Below, piece after piece: positions 38,217 to 47,145 of a stretch of DNA of 56,190 nucleotides. A program made the position numbers and the translations under genes. Under the pieces are notes generated by a model. The model had not been told where the DNA came from, made no database searches, and was given only the letters and a program-made list of their open reading frames with translations. The stretch's first letter is position 1; the number at the start of each line of letters is the position of its first letter. Source of the stretch: Gordonia amicalis NBRC 100051 = JCM 11271 (GTDB taxonomy: Bacteria; Actinomycetota; Actinomycetes; Mycobacteriales; Mycobacteriaceae); NCBI RefSeq assembly GCF_000332995.1, contig NZ_BANS01000002.1, positions 1 to 56,190 of the forward strand, written 5' to 3'.

Positions 38217-38621
38217 TCAGAAGCTCAGGCCTCCCTCACGGGCGGCATCCGCGAGCGCGGCGATACGGCCGTGGTAGTCCTTGCCACCACGGTCGAACAC
38301 GACGGCGTCGACGCCGGCGGCCTTGGCACGAGCGGCGATGAGCTCGCCGACCTTGCGGGCCTGCGCCGACTTGTCGCCGCCGGCCGCACGCACGTCGGCC
38401 TCGATCGACGACGCGGCGGCCAGCGTCTTGCCGGCCAGGTCGTCGATGAGCTGCACGTGGATGTGGCGCGAGCTGCGCTTCACGGCGAGACGCGGACGCT
38501 CCGGGGTTCCGCTGACCTTCTTGCGGAGACGGAAGTGCCGGTTGGCGGTCGCGGTGCGACGACGCGTCGACACGTCCTTGCCGAGGGGCTTACGGCTGGT
38601 CTTGGTAGCTGTGTCACTCAT
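38217..38621 (-). CDS. rplR: 50S ribosomal protein L18
   Basis: A 134-residue L18 that binds 5S rRNA. It has a basic N-terminus, then [38 protein letters not shown] and [24 protein letters not shown]. It lies 3 nt downstream of rplF and 46 nt upstream of rpsE. Confidence 0.97.
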   Translation of the reverse strand: MSDTATKTSRKPLGKDVSTRRRTATANRHFRLRKKVSGTPERPRLAVKRSSRHIHVQLIDDLAGKTLAAASSIEADVRAAGGDKSAQARKVGELIAARAKAAGVDAVVFDRGGKDYHGRIAALADAAREGGLSF

Positions 38622-38624
38622 GGC

Positions 38625-39161
38625 TTACTTACCCGTCTTTCCGACCTTGCGACGGATCTGCTCACCCTCGTAGCGAATGCCCTTGCCCTTGTAGGGGTCC
38701 GGACGACGCAGGCGGCGGATGTTCGCCGAGATCTGGCCGACTTTCTGCTTGTCGATACCCGAGACCGAGAACTTGGTCGGGGACTCCACGGCGAAGGTGA
38801 TGCCTTCGGGGGCCTCGATCGGTACGGGATGGCTGTAACCGAGGGCGAACTCGAGGTCCTTGCCCTTCGCCTGGACGCGGTAGCCGACACCGAAGATCTC
38901 CATCTTCGTGGTGTAGCCCTGCGTGACGCCGATGACCAGGTTGTTGATCAGCGAACGGCTCAGGCCGTGCAGCGCGCGGCTGCGACGCTCGTCGTTGGGG
39001 CGGGTCACGACGACGGAGTTGTCCTCCTTGGCGACCTCGATGGGCTCGGAGACGGTGAGCGAGAGCTCACCCTTCGGGCCCTTGACGGAGACGCGCTGTC
39101 CGTCGACGGTGACGTCGACGCCCGCGGGGATCTCGATGGGGTTCTTACCGATACGCGACAT
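38625..39161 (-). CDS. rplF: 50S ribosomal protein L6
   Basis: A 178-residue L6 starting [20 protein letters not shown] with the C-terminal signature [20 protein letters not shown]. The ATG at 39161 matches the invariant family N-terminus; a longer in-frame version reading into rpsH is rejected. Confidence 0.97.
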   Translation of the reverse strand: MSRIGKNPIEIPAGVDVTVDGQRVSVKGPKGELSLTVSEPIEVAKEDNSVVVTRPNDERRSRALHGLSRSLINNLVIGVTQGYTTKMEIFGVGYRVQAKGKDLEFALGYSHPVPIEAPEGITFAVESPTKFSVSGIDKQKVGQISANIRRLRRPDPYKGKGIRYEGEQIRRKVGKTGK

Positions 39162-39174
39162 GTCGTTTCCTCCC

Positions 39175-39573
39175 CTACCAGACGTAGGCGAGGACTTCGC
39201 CGCCCACGCCCTGGTTGGCTGCCTGGCGATCGGTGAGCAGACCCGACGACGTGGAGATGATGGCCACGCCGAGGCCGCCCAGCACCTTGGGCAGGTTGGT
39301 GGACTTTGCATAAACCCGGAGACCCGGCTTCGAGACGCGGCGCAGACCTGCGATGGAGCGCTCACGGCTGGGGCCGTACTTCAGGGAGACGATGAGGCTC
39401 TTGCCGACCTCCGCATCCTCGATGCGGTAGTCGGTGATGTAGCCCTCACGCTTGAGGATCTCGGCGATGTTCACCTTGATCTTCGACGACGGGAGTTTCA
39501 CCTCGTCGTGGTACGCCGAGTTGGCGTTGCGCAGACGTGTCAAGAAGTCTGCGATCGGGTCAGTCATGGTCAT
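39175..39573 (-). CDS. rpsH: 30S ribosomal protein S8
   Basis: A 132-residue S8 ([39 protein letters not shown]-terminal [20 protein letters not shown]). Two adjacent starts exist: ATG 39573 and ATG 39567. Normally rplE and rpsN precede rpsH in the spc operon; here the next gene upstream is on the other strand, so rpsH is the first gene of its own unit. Confidence 0.97.
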   Translation of the reverse strand: MTMTDPIADFLTRLRNANSAYHDEVKLPSSKIKVNIAEILKREGYITDYRIEDAEVGKSLIVSLKYGPSRERSIAGLRRVSKPGLRVYAKSTNLPKVLGGLGVAIISTSSGLLTDRQAANQGVGGEVLAYVW

Positions 39574-39762
39574 GGGTGACCGTCAACCTTTCTCGTGGCG
39601 GTTCCCATACAGCGCCGATGAGAGGAAATCCCTCTGACCTGCGGTGGGCCTTCCACGAAGTGGATAGTTTCTCTGAAGGTTCTGGTCGCCGGTGCCCTTG
39701 GCTTTTCGCCGGCACCGGAGACTATTCAGTTGTGTCCCGGGCACCTGAGGTGCACAGGCAAC
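39574..39762 (-). promoter_or_regulatory. Structured 5' leader of the rpsH operon
   Basis: About 190 nt between the predicted transcription start and rpsH contain three hairpins: CCGGTGCC/GGCACCGG (39689-39718, enclosing a smaller GGC-GAAAA-GCC hairpin), TCCAC-TTC-GTGGA (39652-39664) and AGAGG-GATTT-CCTCT (39621-39635), given in the minus-strand sense. No gene is present. The structure is typical of a ribosomal-protein autoregulatory leader, but no known motif was recognised. Confidence 0.5.
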
Positions 39763-39768
39763 CGGTCT

Positions 39769-39797
39769 AGTGTAGGGAATCTGCTGGCCAGACCCAA
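39769..39797 (-). promoter_or_regulatory. Promoter of the rpsH-rplO operon
   Basis: On the minus strand TTGGGT (39797-39792) and TACACT (39774-39769) are 17 nt apart. Transcription would begin near 39762. The location fits the operon break upstream of rpsH. Confidence 0.5.
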
Positions 39798-39840
39798 ATC
39801 GGGCCCGGGGGCGCCACCGAGATCGGGCACCATCGAGGGT

Positions 39841-40929
39841 ATGGATCGCCGCCAGCTTCTCACCGCCGGGCTGCTCGGGTTCACCGGCGCGGTACTCACC
39901 TCCGGCTGCTCGGGCGCCGGCGGCGGGCGCCCCTCACCGTCGCGCGACGGGCAGAGAGACACCGAGAACACGGGCAGGACAGCCGTAGAGGTGATCGCCT
40001 CGGGACTGAACGTGCCGTGGGCAATGGGGTTCCTCCGCGGCGGCGATGCGTTGGTCACCCAGCGCGACGACGCCACGATCGTGCGGGTGTCCGGGTCGGG
40101 TGAGGTCCGGACCGTCGGCGAGATCGGCGACGCCGCACCTCGCGGCGAGGGTGGGCTGCAGGGCATCGCGATCGCCCCGGGCGCCGAGGACGCGGTGTTC
40201 GTCTACTACACCACCGACTCCGACAACCGGCTCGTCCGGCTGGACTTCGACGGCCGGCGACTCACCGGTCCGCGCACGCTCCTGCGCGGCCTCGACGCCG
40301 CCTACAACCACCACGGCGGTGCGCTCGTCTTCGATGCCGACGGCAGCCTCTTCGTCGCGGTCGGCGATGCAGCCGAACCCGCTGTCGCACAAGACATACG
40401 GTCCCTCAACGGCAAGATCCTACGCGTGGACACCGAGGGTCGCCCATGGCCCGGCAACCCGTTCGGCAACGAGGTCTACTCCTACGGCCATCGCAACGTG
40501 GAAGGGTTGGCATTCGACGGCGCGGGCCGCCTGTGGGCAACCGAGTTCGGCCAGGACAAGCGCGACGAACTCAACCTCATCCGGCGCGGCGGCAGCTATG
40601 GCTGGCCCGAGTTCGAAGGCGAATCCGACGATCCTCGGTTCATTGCACCGAAGGTCACCTGGACCCCGCAGGAGGCCTCGCCGGCCGGCCTCGCGATCGT
40701 CGGTGATCGCGCGTACGTCGCCGCGTTGCGCGGCCGGAGGCTGTGGGAGGTACCCCTCGACGGTGAGTCGGCCGGTCAGCCGGCGAGTCACCTCACCGAC
40801 GGCTACGGCCGGATCCGCGCGGTGGCCGCAGCACCCGACGGTTCGCTCTGGGTGAGCACGAGCAACACCGACGGCCGCGGACAGCCCACCGATGACGACG
40901 ACCGCATACTGCGCGTGACTGCCGGCTGA
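39841..40929 (+). CDS. PQQ-type sugar dehydrogenase lipoprotein
   Basis: A 362-residue exported lipoprotein (start MDRRQLLTAGLLGFTGAVLT, then GC; possible twin-Arg-like DRR) with the six-bladed glucose/sorbosone dehydrogenase fold: GLNVPWAMGFL, YNHHGGALVFDADGSLFVAVGD, GKILRVDTEG, YGHRNVEGLAF, EFGQDKRDELNLI and GWPEFEG. Family members oxidise aldoses with PQQ, but many actinobacterial ones have no proven substrate. The ATG at 39841 gives the signal peptide directly at the N-terminus; the 37-codon extension is rejected. Confidence 0.88.
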   Translation: MDRRQLLTAGLLGFTGAVLTSGCSGAGGGRPSPSRDGQRDTENTGRTAVEVIASGLNVPWAMGFLRGGDALVTQRDDATIVRVSGSGEVRTVGEIGDAAPRGEGGLQGIAIAPGAEDAVFVYYTTDSDNRLVRLDFDGRRLTGPRTLLRGLDAAYNHHGGALVFDADGSLFVAVGDAAEPAVAQDIRSLNGKILRVDTEGRPWPGNPFGNEVYSYGHRNVEGLAFDGAGRLWATEFGQDKRDELNLIRRGGSYGWPEFEGESDDPRFIAPKVTWTPQEASPAGLAIVGDRAYVAALRGRRLWEVPLDGESAGQPASHLTDGYGRIRAVAAAPDGSLWVSTSNTDGRGQPTDDDDRILRVTAG

Positions 40930-41003
40930 CACGCCGCCGTCGACAGCAGGCGCCGATCGGCAGAACCACAACCATCCTGCGCGCCGTATGCCATCGTCGA
41001 GCC

Positions 41004-41333
41004 ATGAACTCGACCCGGCTACCCGAACTCGTCGACGAGCTCCTGACCACCGCACATGGGGCCAGGAGCCGTCGCGCTGCGCACACGCTGTACGGCGACT
41101 CCTCACGGCACCTGCGACAGACGGTCATCGCACTGGTCGCGGGAGCCACGTTGTCCGATCACGAAAGCCCCACCGAGGCCACCCTTTACGTCCTCCGCGG
41201 CCACGTCTCCCTCACGACGGGCGAACACAACTGGGATGGCCGGCAGGGCGACCTCGTCATGGTCCCTCCCGAGCGTCACGGACTCACCGCCCGCGAGGAT
41301 TCCGCAGTGCTGCTGACCGTCGCCACACACTGA
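41004..41333 (+). CDS. Cupin-domain protein
   Basis: A 109-residue single-domain cupin. It has a conserved-barrel pattern (LVAGATLSDHESPTEATLYVLRGHVSLTTG, then GRQGDLVMVPPERHGLTA), but one histidine of the usual metal set is not obvious. Stand-alone cupins of this size often bind small ligands or metals; the role here is unknown. Confidence 0.8.
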   Translation: MNSTRLPELVDELLTTAHGARSRRAAHTLYGDSSRHLRQTVIALVAGATLSDHESPTEATLYVLRGHVSLTTGEHNWDGRQGDLVMVPPERHGLTAREDSAVLLTVATH

Positions 41334-41414
41334 CTCACGCGCTCGGCTTCGACGAGCAGAGTTGTCGGACCCCCGTGGTGTCATGGTCGCACCCTTCGAA
41401 CAAAGGAGCGATCC

Positions 41415-42014
41415 ATGTCAGACCACGCTGCCGCAATCCGAGGTCTGCCCCGGTGGCATCCCAATCCCGTCATCCGTTCGACCCTCGAGACCATCCGCCG
41501 CTGCGGCTGGCAGGTGACCTCCGTCGGCGAAGGGTTCCCCGAGGCCGGCAGCGACGAGGCCGACTGCGGGTTCTCCTACACCGCGGGCCTCTCGCTGCAC
41601 TCGATCCCCGAACTGGCCATCTACGGTGTCGATCCGCTCACCGCGCACCACATCCTGAACGAGCTCGGCGACCTGCTCCACCGCGAGGACTGGCGCGACC
41701 TGGTGGCGGCCCAGACCGACATCCGCCTGCAGACGGTGGCGGTGTCGGTGCGGCTGATCGAACAGGTCGACAAGGACGAGCTCGTCCTCGCGAATCTGCT
41801 GTTCCCGGATTACCCGACGCTGCAGGTCGTCTGGCCCGATGAGTACGGCCGGTTCCCCTGGGAGGAGGGCTACATCCTGCTGCCGATGCATCAGCCCGTG
41901 AAAGGCATCCCGGACCTCTCGGCACACGCACGGCGGACCGCCCACGTGGTCACGACCGAGTCGGGCCCCGACCGCACCCGACCCCGCCGGGGCCGCCGGA
42001 TCTCCGGCCACTGA
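41415..42014 (+). CDS. DUF4262 domain protein
   Basis: A 199-residue protein. FSYTAGLSLHSIPELAIYGVD is the usual core of DUF4262 (a GLxxxGHPELxxxG-type segment), and the end of the domain is near LLPMHQP. The C-terminal 35 residues are basic and low-complexity. The ATG follows AAAGGAG at good spacing. The family has no established function. Confidence 0.8.
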   Translation: MSDHAAAIRGLPRWHPNPVIRSTLETIRRCGWQVTSVGEGFPEAGSDEADCGFSYTAGLSLHSIPELAIYGVDPLTAHHILNELGDLLHREDWRDLVAAQTDIRLQTVAVSVRLIEQVDKDELVLANLLFPDYPTLQVVWPDEYGRFPWEEGYILLPMHQPVKGIPDLSAHARRTAHVVTTESGPDRTRPRRGRRISGH

Positions 42015-42087
42015 CACGCCGGTGTCGTCCGTGGTGACACGCCCTATCCGGGGGTTGCCACGGACAATCCGGCGCCGAGGTGCAAAC

Positions 42088-42109
42088 ATTGTTCACCGGG
42101 GGTAACAAT
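42088..42109. promoter_or_regulatory. Inverted repeat upstream of the exopolysaccharide operon
   Basis: ATTGTT-C-ACC and GGT-AACAAT form a nearly perfect palindrome around GGG, with one extra base in the left arm. It lies 30 bp upstream of the polymerase gene and could be an operator or a small RNA hairpin in the leader. Confidence 0.4.
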
Positions 42110-42138
42110 CGACGGGGGTGCGAGGAAGGCGGACGCGC

Positions 42139-43539
42139 GTGCAGCACCTCCCCGTCGTGCTCGCCGTTCTGTGTCTCGTCGTCGCCGGCGGAGTTGTCAC
42201 CGCCGCCATCTATCAACGGCCCCAGCGAGGAATCCTGCTGCTCGCGGCGCTCACCCCTCTCGACGGCCTGCTCGACGTCGCACCCGTGGCGGGGATCGCG
42301 GCGGCCTGGAAGGAAGGCCTCCTCGCCCTCACCCTGATCTGCGCAGCGAACCGCCGTGTCCGCCCGTCCGCACGGACCGGACCTCCACTCCACATGCCGT
42401 GGTGGCCTGCGGCGGCCGGGCTCGTGGTCTTCGGGCTGATCTCCGCGGCGTGGGTCTACGGACCTGTCGGGCTCTACGGCATCAAGGTGACCTTCTTCTA
42501 TCTGTTCGCCGTCCTCGCACTGTGGCTGACACCGTTCGACGCCCGCGATCGCGACCGGCTCGTGTCGATCATCATGGCGCTCGGCGTGATCACCACCGTC
42601 GTGGGCATCGCGCAGCAGATCATCGGCCCGGCGAAACTCGTCGAACTCGGCTACACCTACGGCGAACAGGTCCGTTCGAGCGGACCGCTGTTCCGTACGT
42701 TCAGCACGTTCAACCAGCCGTTCGGTTTCGGGCTGTTCGTGACGATGGCCCTGCTGGTCGGCGGCGCGGTGGCCCTGTCCGACACGACCCGTCGGCGCAA
42801 TCAGTTGTTCCTCGCCTGCTGGCCGGTCATGGCGATCACGATGGCGACCTCGGTGGTCCGCGCCGCCATTCTCGGCCTCGCCATCGGCGTGATCTGGCTC
42901 GCGGCGTTACGATTCCGGCGCCTCGTCGCGCCGATGCTCGCGATCGCCGCACTCGCCCTGGTGTCCCTGCCGTTCCTGCCGGCATCGATTACGAGCGTGT
43001 TCTTCTCGTCGAGCAGCCTGAGCCAGCGCGGGACCGGGTGGAGCGAGATCTTCTCCAGCATCGGCGTGCATCCACTGGGTCGCGGCCTCGGTTCCAGCGG
43101 GTCGGCAGCCGATGCGATGTCGGCGGCCCGCGGGGAGGACACCCAGACGGTCACCGCCGGTGCAGGCGGAACCGTTCAGGGGATGTCGTCGAACTATCAG
43201 CCGGACAACTACTACGTGAAGCTCCTGCTGGAGCTCGGACCGCTCGGGCTGTGGCTCTTTCTTGCGATGATCGTGACGGCAGTGATCTGGTGTGTGCAGT
43301 CCGCACGCCGGCTCCCCGACCCCGACGGGGCGTTCGTCCTGGGTGTCAGCGCCTCGATCATCGCGGCGATGGCAGCCAGTCTGGTGGCCACCTATTTCGA
43401 GATCTTTCCGCTCGACTTCTACTTCTGGATGCTGTTGGGAGCTGTGGGATGCGCGACTGCACAACACGAATCACGTACGGTGCGCTTGCACTTCGACCCG
43501 GAGGAAGCGGCGTCCAGACCTACATCCGCGAACTACTGA
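42139..43539 (+). CDS. O-antigen ligase/Wzy-type polysaccharide polymerase
   Basis: A 466-residue membrane protein with about 11-12 helices and a large extracytoplasmic loop (about 280-370), containing the Wzy_C-like segment GTGWSEIFSSIGVHPLGRGLGSSG and DNYYVKLLLELGPLGLWLFL. It probably polymerises lipid-linked repeat units outside the membrane. GTG 42139 was chosen because GAGGAAGG lies 9 nt upstream; the alternative GTG at 42118 precedes this site. It is the first gene of the exopolysaccharide unit and overlaps the next gene by 91 bp. Confidence 0.82.
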   Translation: MQHLPVVLAVLCLVVAGGVVTAAIYQRPQRGILLLAALTPLDGLLDVAPVAGIAAAWKEGLLALTLICAANRRVRPSARTGPPLHMPWWPAAAGLVVFGLISAAWVYGPVGLYGIKVTFFYLFAVLALWLTPFDARDRDRLVSIIMALGVITTVVGIAQQIIGPAKLVELGYTYGEQVRSSGPLFRTFSTFNQPFGFGLFVTMALLVGGAVALSDTTRRRNQLFLACWPVMAITMATSVVRAAILGLAIGVIWLAALRFRRLVAPMLAIAALALVSLPFLPASITSVFFSSSSLSQRGTGWSEIFSSIGVHPLGRGLGSSGSAADAMSAARGEDTQTVTAGAGGTVQGMSSNYQPDNYYVKLLLELGPLGLWLFLAMIVTAVIWCVQSARRLPDPDGAFVLGVSASIIAAMAASLVATYFEIFPLDFYFWMLLGAVGCATAQHESRTVRLHFDPEEAASRPTSANY

Positions 43540-44537
43540 GCGCGCTGCCGGCGCATCTCGGTGACATCCCGTTGGCCGCGGTCGTCCAGGAGGACGCCAC
43601 CGGAGAGCTGCCCGCGTCGATCGCCCCGCTACGCCGGCCGGTGGCCGACGGCGTCCGACGCGCCGTCCACGGCGTACTGCCCACGCGACGCGGCGGGGTG
43701 TTCCACGGCCTGGACGTCGATCTCCCCGTCGCGGGTCCGACGACGACCGTGGCCACGGTGCACGATCTGTCGGTGCTGGACATGCCGTCGGCGTCGAGCC
43801 GGTTTCGCGCCGCGGGCGAGTCCGTACTGGTCCGCGCCACGCTGCGGCGGGCCGACGTCCTGATCGCGGTTTCCGAGTTCACCGCCGAACGCATCCGCGA
43901 AGTCTGCGGACGCGATGCGTACGTCACCGAACTCGCGCCGGCAGCCTGGGCACGGCCGCCCGGCACCGCGGACATCGAGCGGGTCCGCACGAAATACGAA
44001 CTGCCCGAACGTTTCGTCCTGCAGATCGGCACCGTCGAGCCACGTAAGAACGTGGCGCTGGTCGCGTCCGCCGCCCGCCGACTCGGCATCCCGTGTGTTC
44101 TGGGTGGTGCCGGATCCACCGGTCCGGACGCCCCGTCGTCCGCGCTCGGTCTCGGATACGTCGACGTCGACGATCTTCCCGGGCTCTACGCCGCGGCCAC
44201 CGTGACCGCATATGCGTCGTTCTACGAGGGCTACGGGCTGCCGCCGGTGGAGGCGATGGCATGTGGCGGCGCCGTCGTCGCGAGCGCCGTCGGCGCACTA
44301 CCCCAGGTCGTCGGCGACGGTGCCGTGCTCGTGGAACGACACGACGAGGACGCCTGGGTCCGCGCCCTGGAACCCCTCGTCCGGGACTCCGAGACCCGCC
44401 GCGGACTGGTGGATGCGGGCACCCGTGTTGGGGCATCGCTGAGCTGGGACACCACGGCCCGGCGCACGGTCGAGGCGTATCGCGCGGCCGGAATCGACGT
44501 GCCCGCCCCGCTGCCACGTCCGGGGACATCGCCGTGA
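43449..44537 (+). CDS. GT4-type glycosyltransferase
   Basis: A 362-residue GT-B glycosyltransferase. The acceptor domain begins RITYGALALRPGGSGVQTY, the donor domain has QIGTVEPRKNVALV and the EX7E-type motif EGYGLPPVEAMACG. ATVHDLSVLD is typical of mannosyltransferase-like members. The ATG 43449 lies within the polymerase gene; GGGAG precedes it. A much longer frame starting at 42171 is a shadow. The stop overlaps the flippase start (GTGA). Confidence 0.85.
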   Translation: MRDCTTRITYGALALRPGGSGVQTYIRELLSALPAHLGDIPLAAVVQEDATGELPASIAPLRRPVADGVRRAVHGVLPTRRGGVFHGLDVDLPVAGPTTTVATVHDLSVLDMPSASSRFRAAGESVLVRATLRRADVLIAVSEFTAERIREVCGRDAYVTELAPAAWARPPGTADIERVRTKYELPERFVLQIGTVEPRKNVALVASAARRLGIPCVLGGAGSTGPDAPSSALGLGYVDVDDLPGLYAAATVTAYASFYEGYGLPPVEAMACGGAVVASAVGALPQVVGDGAVLVERHDEDAWVRALEPLVRDSETRRGLVDAGTRVGASLSWDTTARRTVEAYRAAGIDVPAPLPRPGTSP

Positions 44538-46054
44538 GCCCGGACGTCACCGGGCCGCTGCCCTCCGACCTCGAGATCGAGCGGCAGGTCCTTGCACCGC
44601 CACCCGCCCATCCGGCATCCGACGCTCGGGCGGCGACGCGCGCCACCGCGGCGATGTTGCTGAGTCGCATCGTGATCGCCGCCCTCGGCTGGACCGGCAG
44701 CGTCATCATCGCGCGCACGCTGTCCCCGGAGGACTGGGGCAGCTACTCGTTCGTCTTCGCACTCCTCGGGCTGACCGCGATCTTCACCGACCTCGGCGTG
44801 GGCCGGGCCGTGATGGCCCGGCTCATCTCCGACGACGCCGAAGACGTCGCCAGGACCTCCTCCGCCTTCATCGCGTTGCGGATCCTCCTGGGACTCGTCG
44901 GGTACGTGCTCGCCGTTCTCTACGTCGTCGTGCTGCAGTATCCGGGCGAGGTCATCCGGGCGACCGCGATCGCCGGACTCGTCGTCGTGTTCGCCACCCC
45001 GGGGCAGGCACTGACGGTAATCTTCCAGAGCCGGCATCGGCTGCTGCTCACCGCGATCGCCGAGAGCCTCGGCCAGGTCCTGCAACTCGCGATCACCATC
45101 GCGGCGGCGTTCGCCGCACCATGGCTGCTGGTGTTCGTCCTCGCGCCCGTCGCCAACGAGATCTTCGCGCTGGTCGTGAAGGTGGCCGGGATCGCACGCC
45201 GATCGTCGGGGCTCCGGCCGTCCCGGGTCGTCGAGTGGTCACGGTGGAAACCGATGCTCGCCGACGCCCTGCCACTGGCGATCGGGTTCGCGCTGACCAT
45301 CGCACTGCAGAAGATCGACGTGCTGTTGCTGAGCCTGCTCGACTCGCTCGACGCGGTGGGTATCTACAGCATCGGTTACAAGTTCTCCGACATCATGGAC
45401 ACGCTGATCCTCGCTGCCGTCGGCCCGATCAGCACACTGCTGGTGGCGGCCTGGCCGCACCGTCCGGCCGAACTCCGCCGGCAATGCCGAACCGCGGCGA
45501 TCGCTTTCGGCGCGGCCGGCGCCGTCACGGTGGCGGCGTTCTGGCCGAGCGCCGGACAGATCATCGAACTCCTCTACGGCCGCCGCTTCGTCGACGGAGC
45601 CGACGCCGCGCGGTTCCTGGTGCTGGGGGCCGCGATCATGGCCTTCGTCGTACTCGGGATCTTCCTCCTCGCCGCCACCGGATCCGCGAGACGGTATCCA
45701 TGGATCGCGGTCGCCGGCCTCGCTCTCAACGTGGCCCTCAACGTGGTGCTGATCCCGCGGTACTCCTACACCGGCGCGGCGATCACGACCGTGATCACCT
45801 TCGGCGTGTGCGCCGTGGCGCTGTGGGTCGTCGTGGCCCGGACGCTGCCCGTCGCCGAGTTGTTGCCCCTCGGCGCACTCATCGCGCTGGCGCTGCTCAC
45901 CGCCGCCGTCTGCGTCGTCGGGGTCTGGGCCGTCGACCCGGTGCCGTGGCCCGTCGTGTCCGTCATGGCCGCGCTTGTCGTCGCCCTGCCCGCAGCCGCC
46001 CTGTTACGGCTGACCACACTTCCTGCCGGCCGTCACACAAAGGTGATGCGATGA
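44534..46054 (+). CDS. Wzx-type polysaccharide flippase
   Basis: A 506-residue MOP-superfamily membrane protein with 12-14 helices. The first helix region (ATAAMLLSRIVIAALGWTGS, then IIARTLSPEDWGSYSFVFALLG) and the later IALQKIDVLLLSLLDSLDAVGIYSIGYKF are family signatures. It would move undecaprenyl-linked repeat units to the outer face. The GTG start overlaps the previous stop, and its own stop overlaps the next ATG. Confidence 0.88.
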   Translation: MSPDVTGPLPSDLEIERQVLAPPPAHPASDARAATRATAAMLLSRIVIAALGWTGSVIIARTLSPEDWGSYSFVFALLGLTAIFTDLGVGRAVMARLISDDAEDVARTSSAFIALRILLGLVGYVLAVLYVVVLQYPGEVIRATAIAGLVVVFATPGQALTVIFQSRHRLLLTAIAESLGQVLQLAITIAAAFAAPWLLVFVLAPVANEIFALVVKVAGIARRSSGLRPSRVVEWSRWKPMLADALPLAIGFALTIALQKIDVLLLSLLDSLDAVGIYSIGYKFSDIMDTLILAAVGPISTLLVAAWPHRPAELRRQCRTAAIAFGAAGAVTVAAFWPSAGQIIELLYGRRFVDGADAARFLVLGAAIMAFVVLGIFLLAATGSARRYPWIAVAGLALNVALNVVLIPRYSYTGAAITTVITFGVCAVALWVVVARTLPVAELLPLGALIALALLTAAVCVVGVWAVDPVPWPVVSVMAALVVALPAAALLRLTTLPAGRHTKVMR

Positions 46055-47145
46055 CCGAACCAGTGATGTCCACCGGCACCTTCGTCTTCGTCGCACACAC
46101 CGGGCAGGTGTCGGGGGCGGAGAAGGTGATGCTCGACCTCATCGACGTCGCGCTCGAGCGCGACCGACGGGTGGTCGTCGTGTGTCCCGACGGCCCCCTG
46201 CCCGATCGGTTGCCGGAAGGTGTGCAGCACGTGCCGATCCCACCGCTCGGGCTGAGCGGTGAACGCGGGCTCCGCCGTCTGGCCGGGGCCTCGCGTCTCC
46301 TGGTGGACTGGGTTCGCGCCGGACGCATCCTCCGCCGCATCACCCGGCACGACGCCACGACGATCGTGAACTCCCTGTTCGCCTTGCCCGCGGCACGGGT
46401 CGCGAGTCCTCACGACCGGGCGTCGTGGCTGGTGCACGACACGTTGTCCACCGGGCGTCAGCGTGCGGTGGTGCGTCTCGGCGCGCCGGCGATCCGCCGT
46501 GCGGTGGCGGTGTCCGAGGCAACCGCGGCGCCGCTGACGGCGATGGGCCTGCCCACGGTGGTGGCACACAACGGGGTCCGGTGGCCGGTACCCGCACTGT
46601 CGACCGAACTCCACGACCCGCCCGTCGTCGGAATCCTCGCGCTGCTCACCCCGTGGAAAGGTCACGCGGTCCTGCTCGAGGCCGTCGCCTCACTCCCCGG
46701 AGTCGAACTGGAGTTCGCCGGCGGGTCCTTCCCCGGGGACGCCGACCACGTCGCATTCCTGCACGAGCGTGCCGGACGACCCGATCTCGCCGGTCGCGTG
46801 CGATTTCTCGGTCACACCGATCCGCAGGCCGCGCTCGAGCGGTGGGATGTCGTCGTGTCGGCCAGCGTGACCCCCGAAGCCGGTCCGCTCTCGGTGCTCG
46901 AGGCGATGGCCTACGGGAAACCGGTCATCGGCACCGATCACGGCGGCACGACCGAGTTCCTCCGCGGGGGCGCCGGAATCCTTGTTCCACCGTCTGACGC
47001 GCCAGCATTGGCCGCGGCCATCACACGAGTTCTCGACGATGCGGACCTCCGGCGAGCAATGACCGCGCAGGCCCGTGACCGGATCAGCACCAAACACGAC
47101 AAATCCGTCACGTTGCCGCTTATGCTGCACGAGTTGTCGTCATGA
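46051..47145 (+). CDS. GT4-type glycosyltransferase
   Basis: A 364-residue GT-B protein. The N-terminal domain has FVAHTGQVSGAEKVMLDLID, and the donor domain has LTPWKGHAVLLEAV, the EX7E-type motif PEAGPLSVLEAMAYGKPVI and HGGTTEFL. It is coupled by ATGA overlaps to the flippase upstream and the glycoside hydrolase downstream. Donor and acceptor are not known. Confidence 0.85.
   Translation: MTEPVMSTGTFVFVAHTGQVSGAEKVMLDLIDVALERDRRVVVVCPDGPLPDRLPEGVQHVPIPPLGLSGERGLRRLAGASRLLVDWVRAGRILRRITRHDATTIVNSLFALPAARVASPHDRASWLVHDTLSTGRQRAVVRLGAPAIRRAVAVSEATAAPLTAMGLPTVVAHNGVRWPVPALSTELHDPPVVGILALLTPWKGHAVLLEAVASLPGVELEFAGGSFPGDADHVAFLHERAGRPDLAGRVRFLGHTDPQAALERWDVVVSASVTPEAGPLSVLEAMAYGKPVIGTDHGGTTEFLRGGAGILVPPSDAPALAAAITRVLDDADLRRAMTAQARDRISTKHDKSVTLPLMLHELSS

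Noticed and set aside
42171..44537. 788-codon frame through the polymerase and first glycosyltransferase
   Set aside because: Only its last 362 codons encode the glycosyltransferase; the first part is out of frame with the polymerase and is Arg/Pro-rich shadow sequence.
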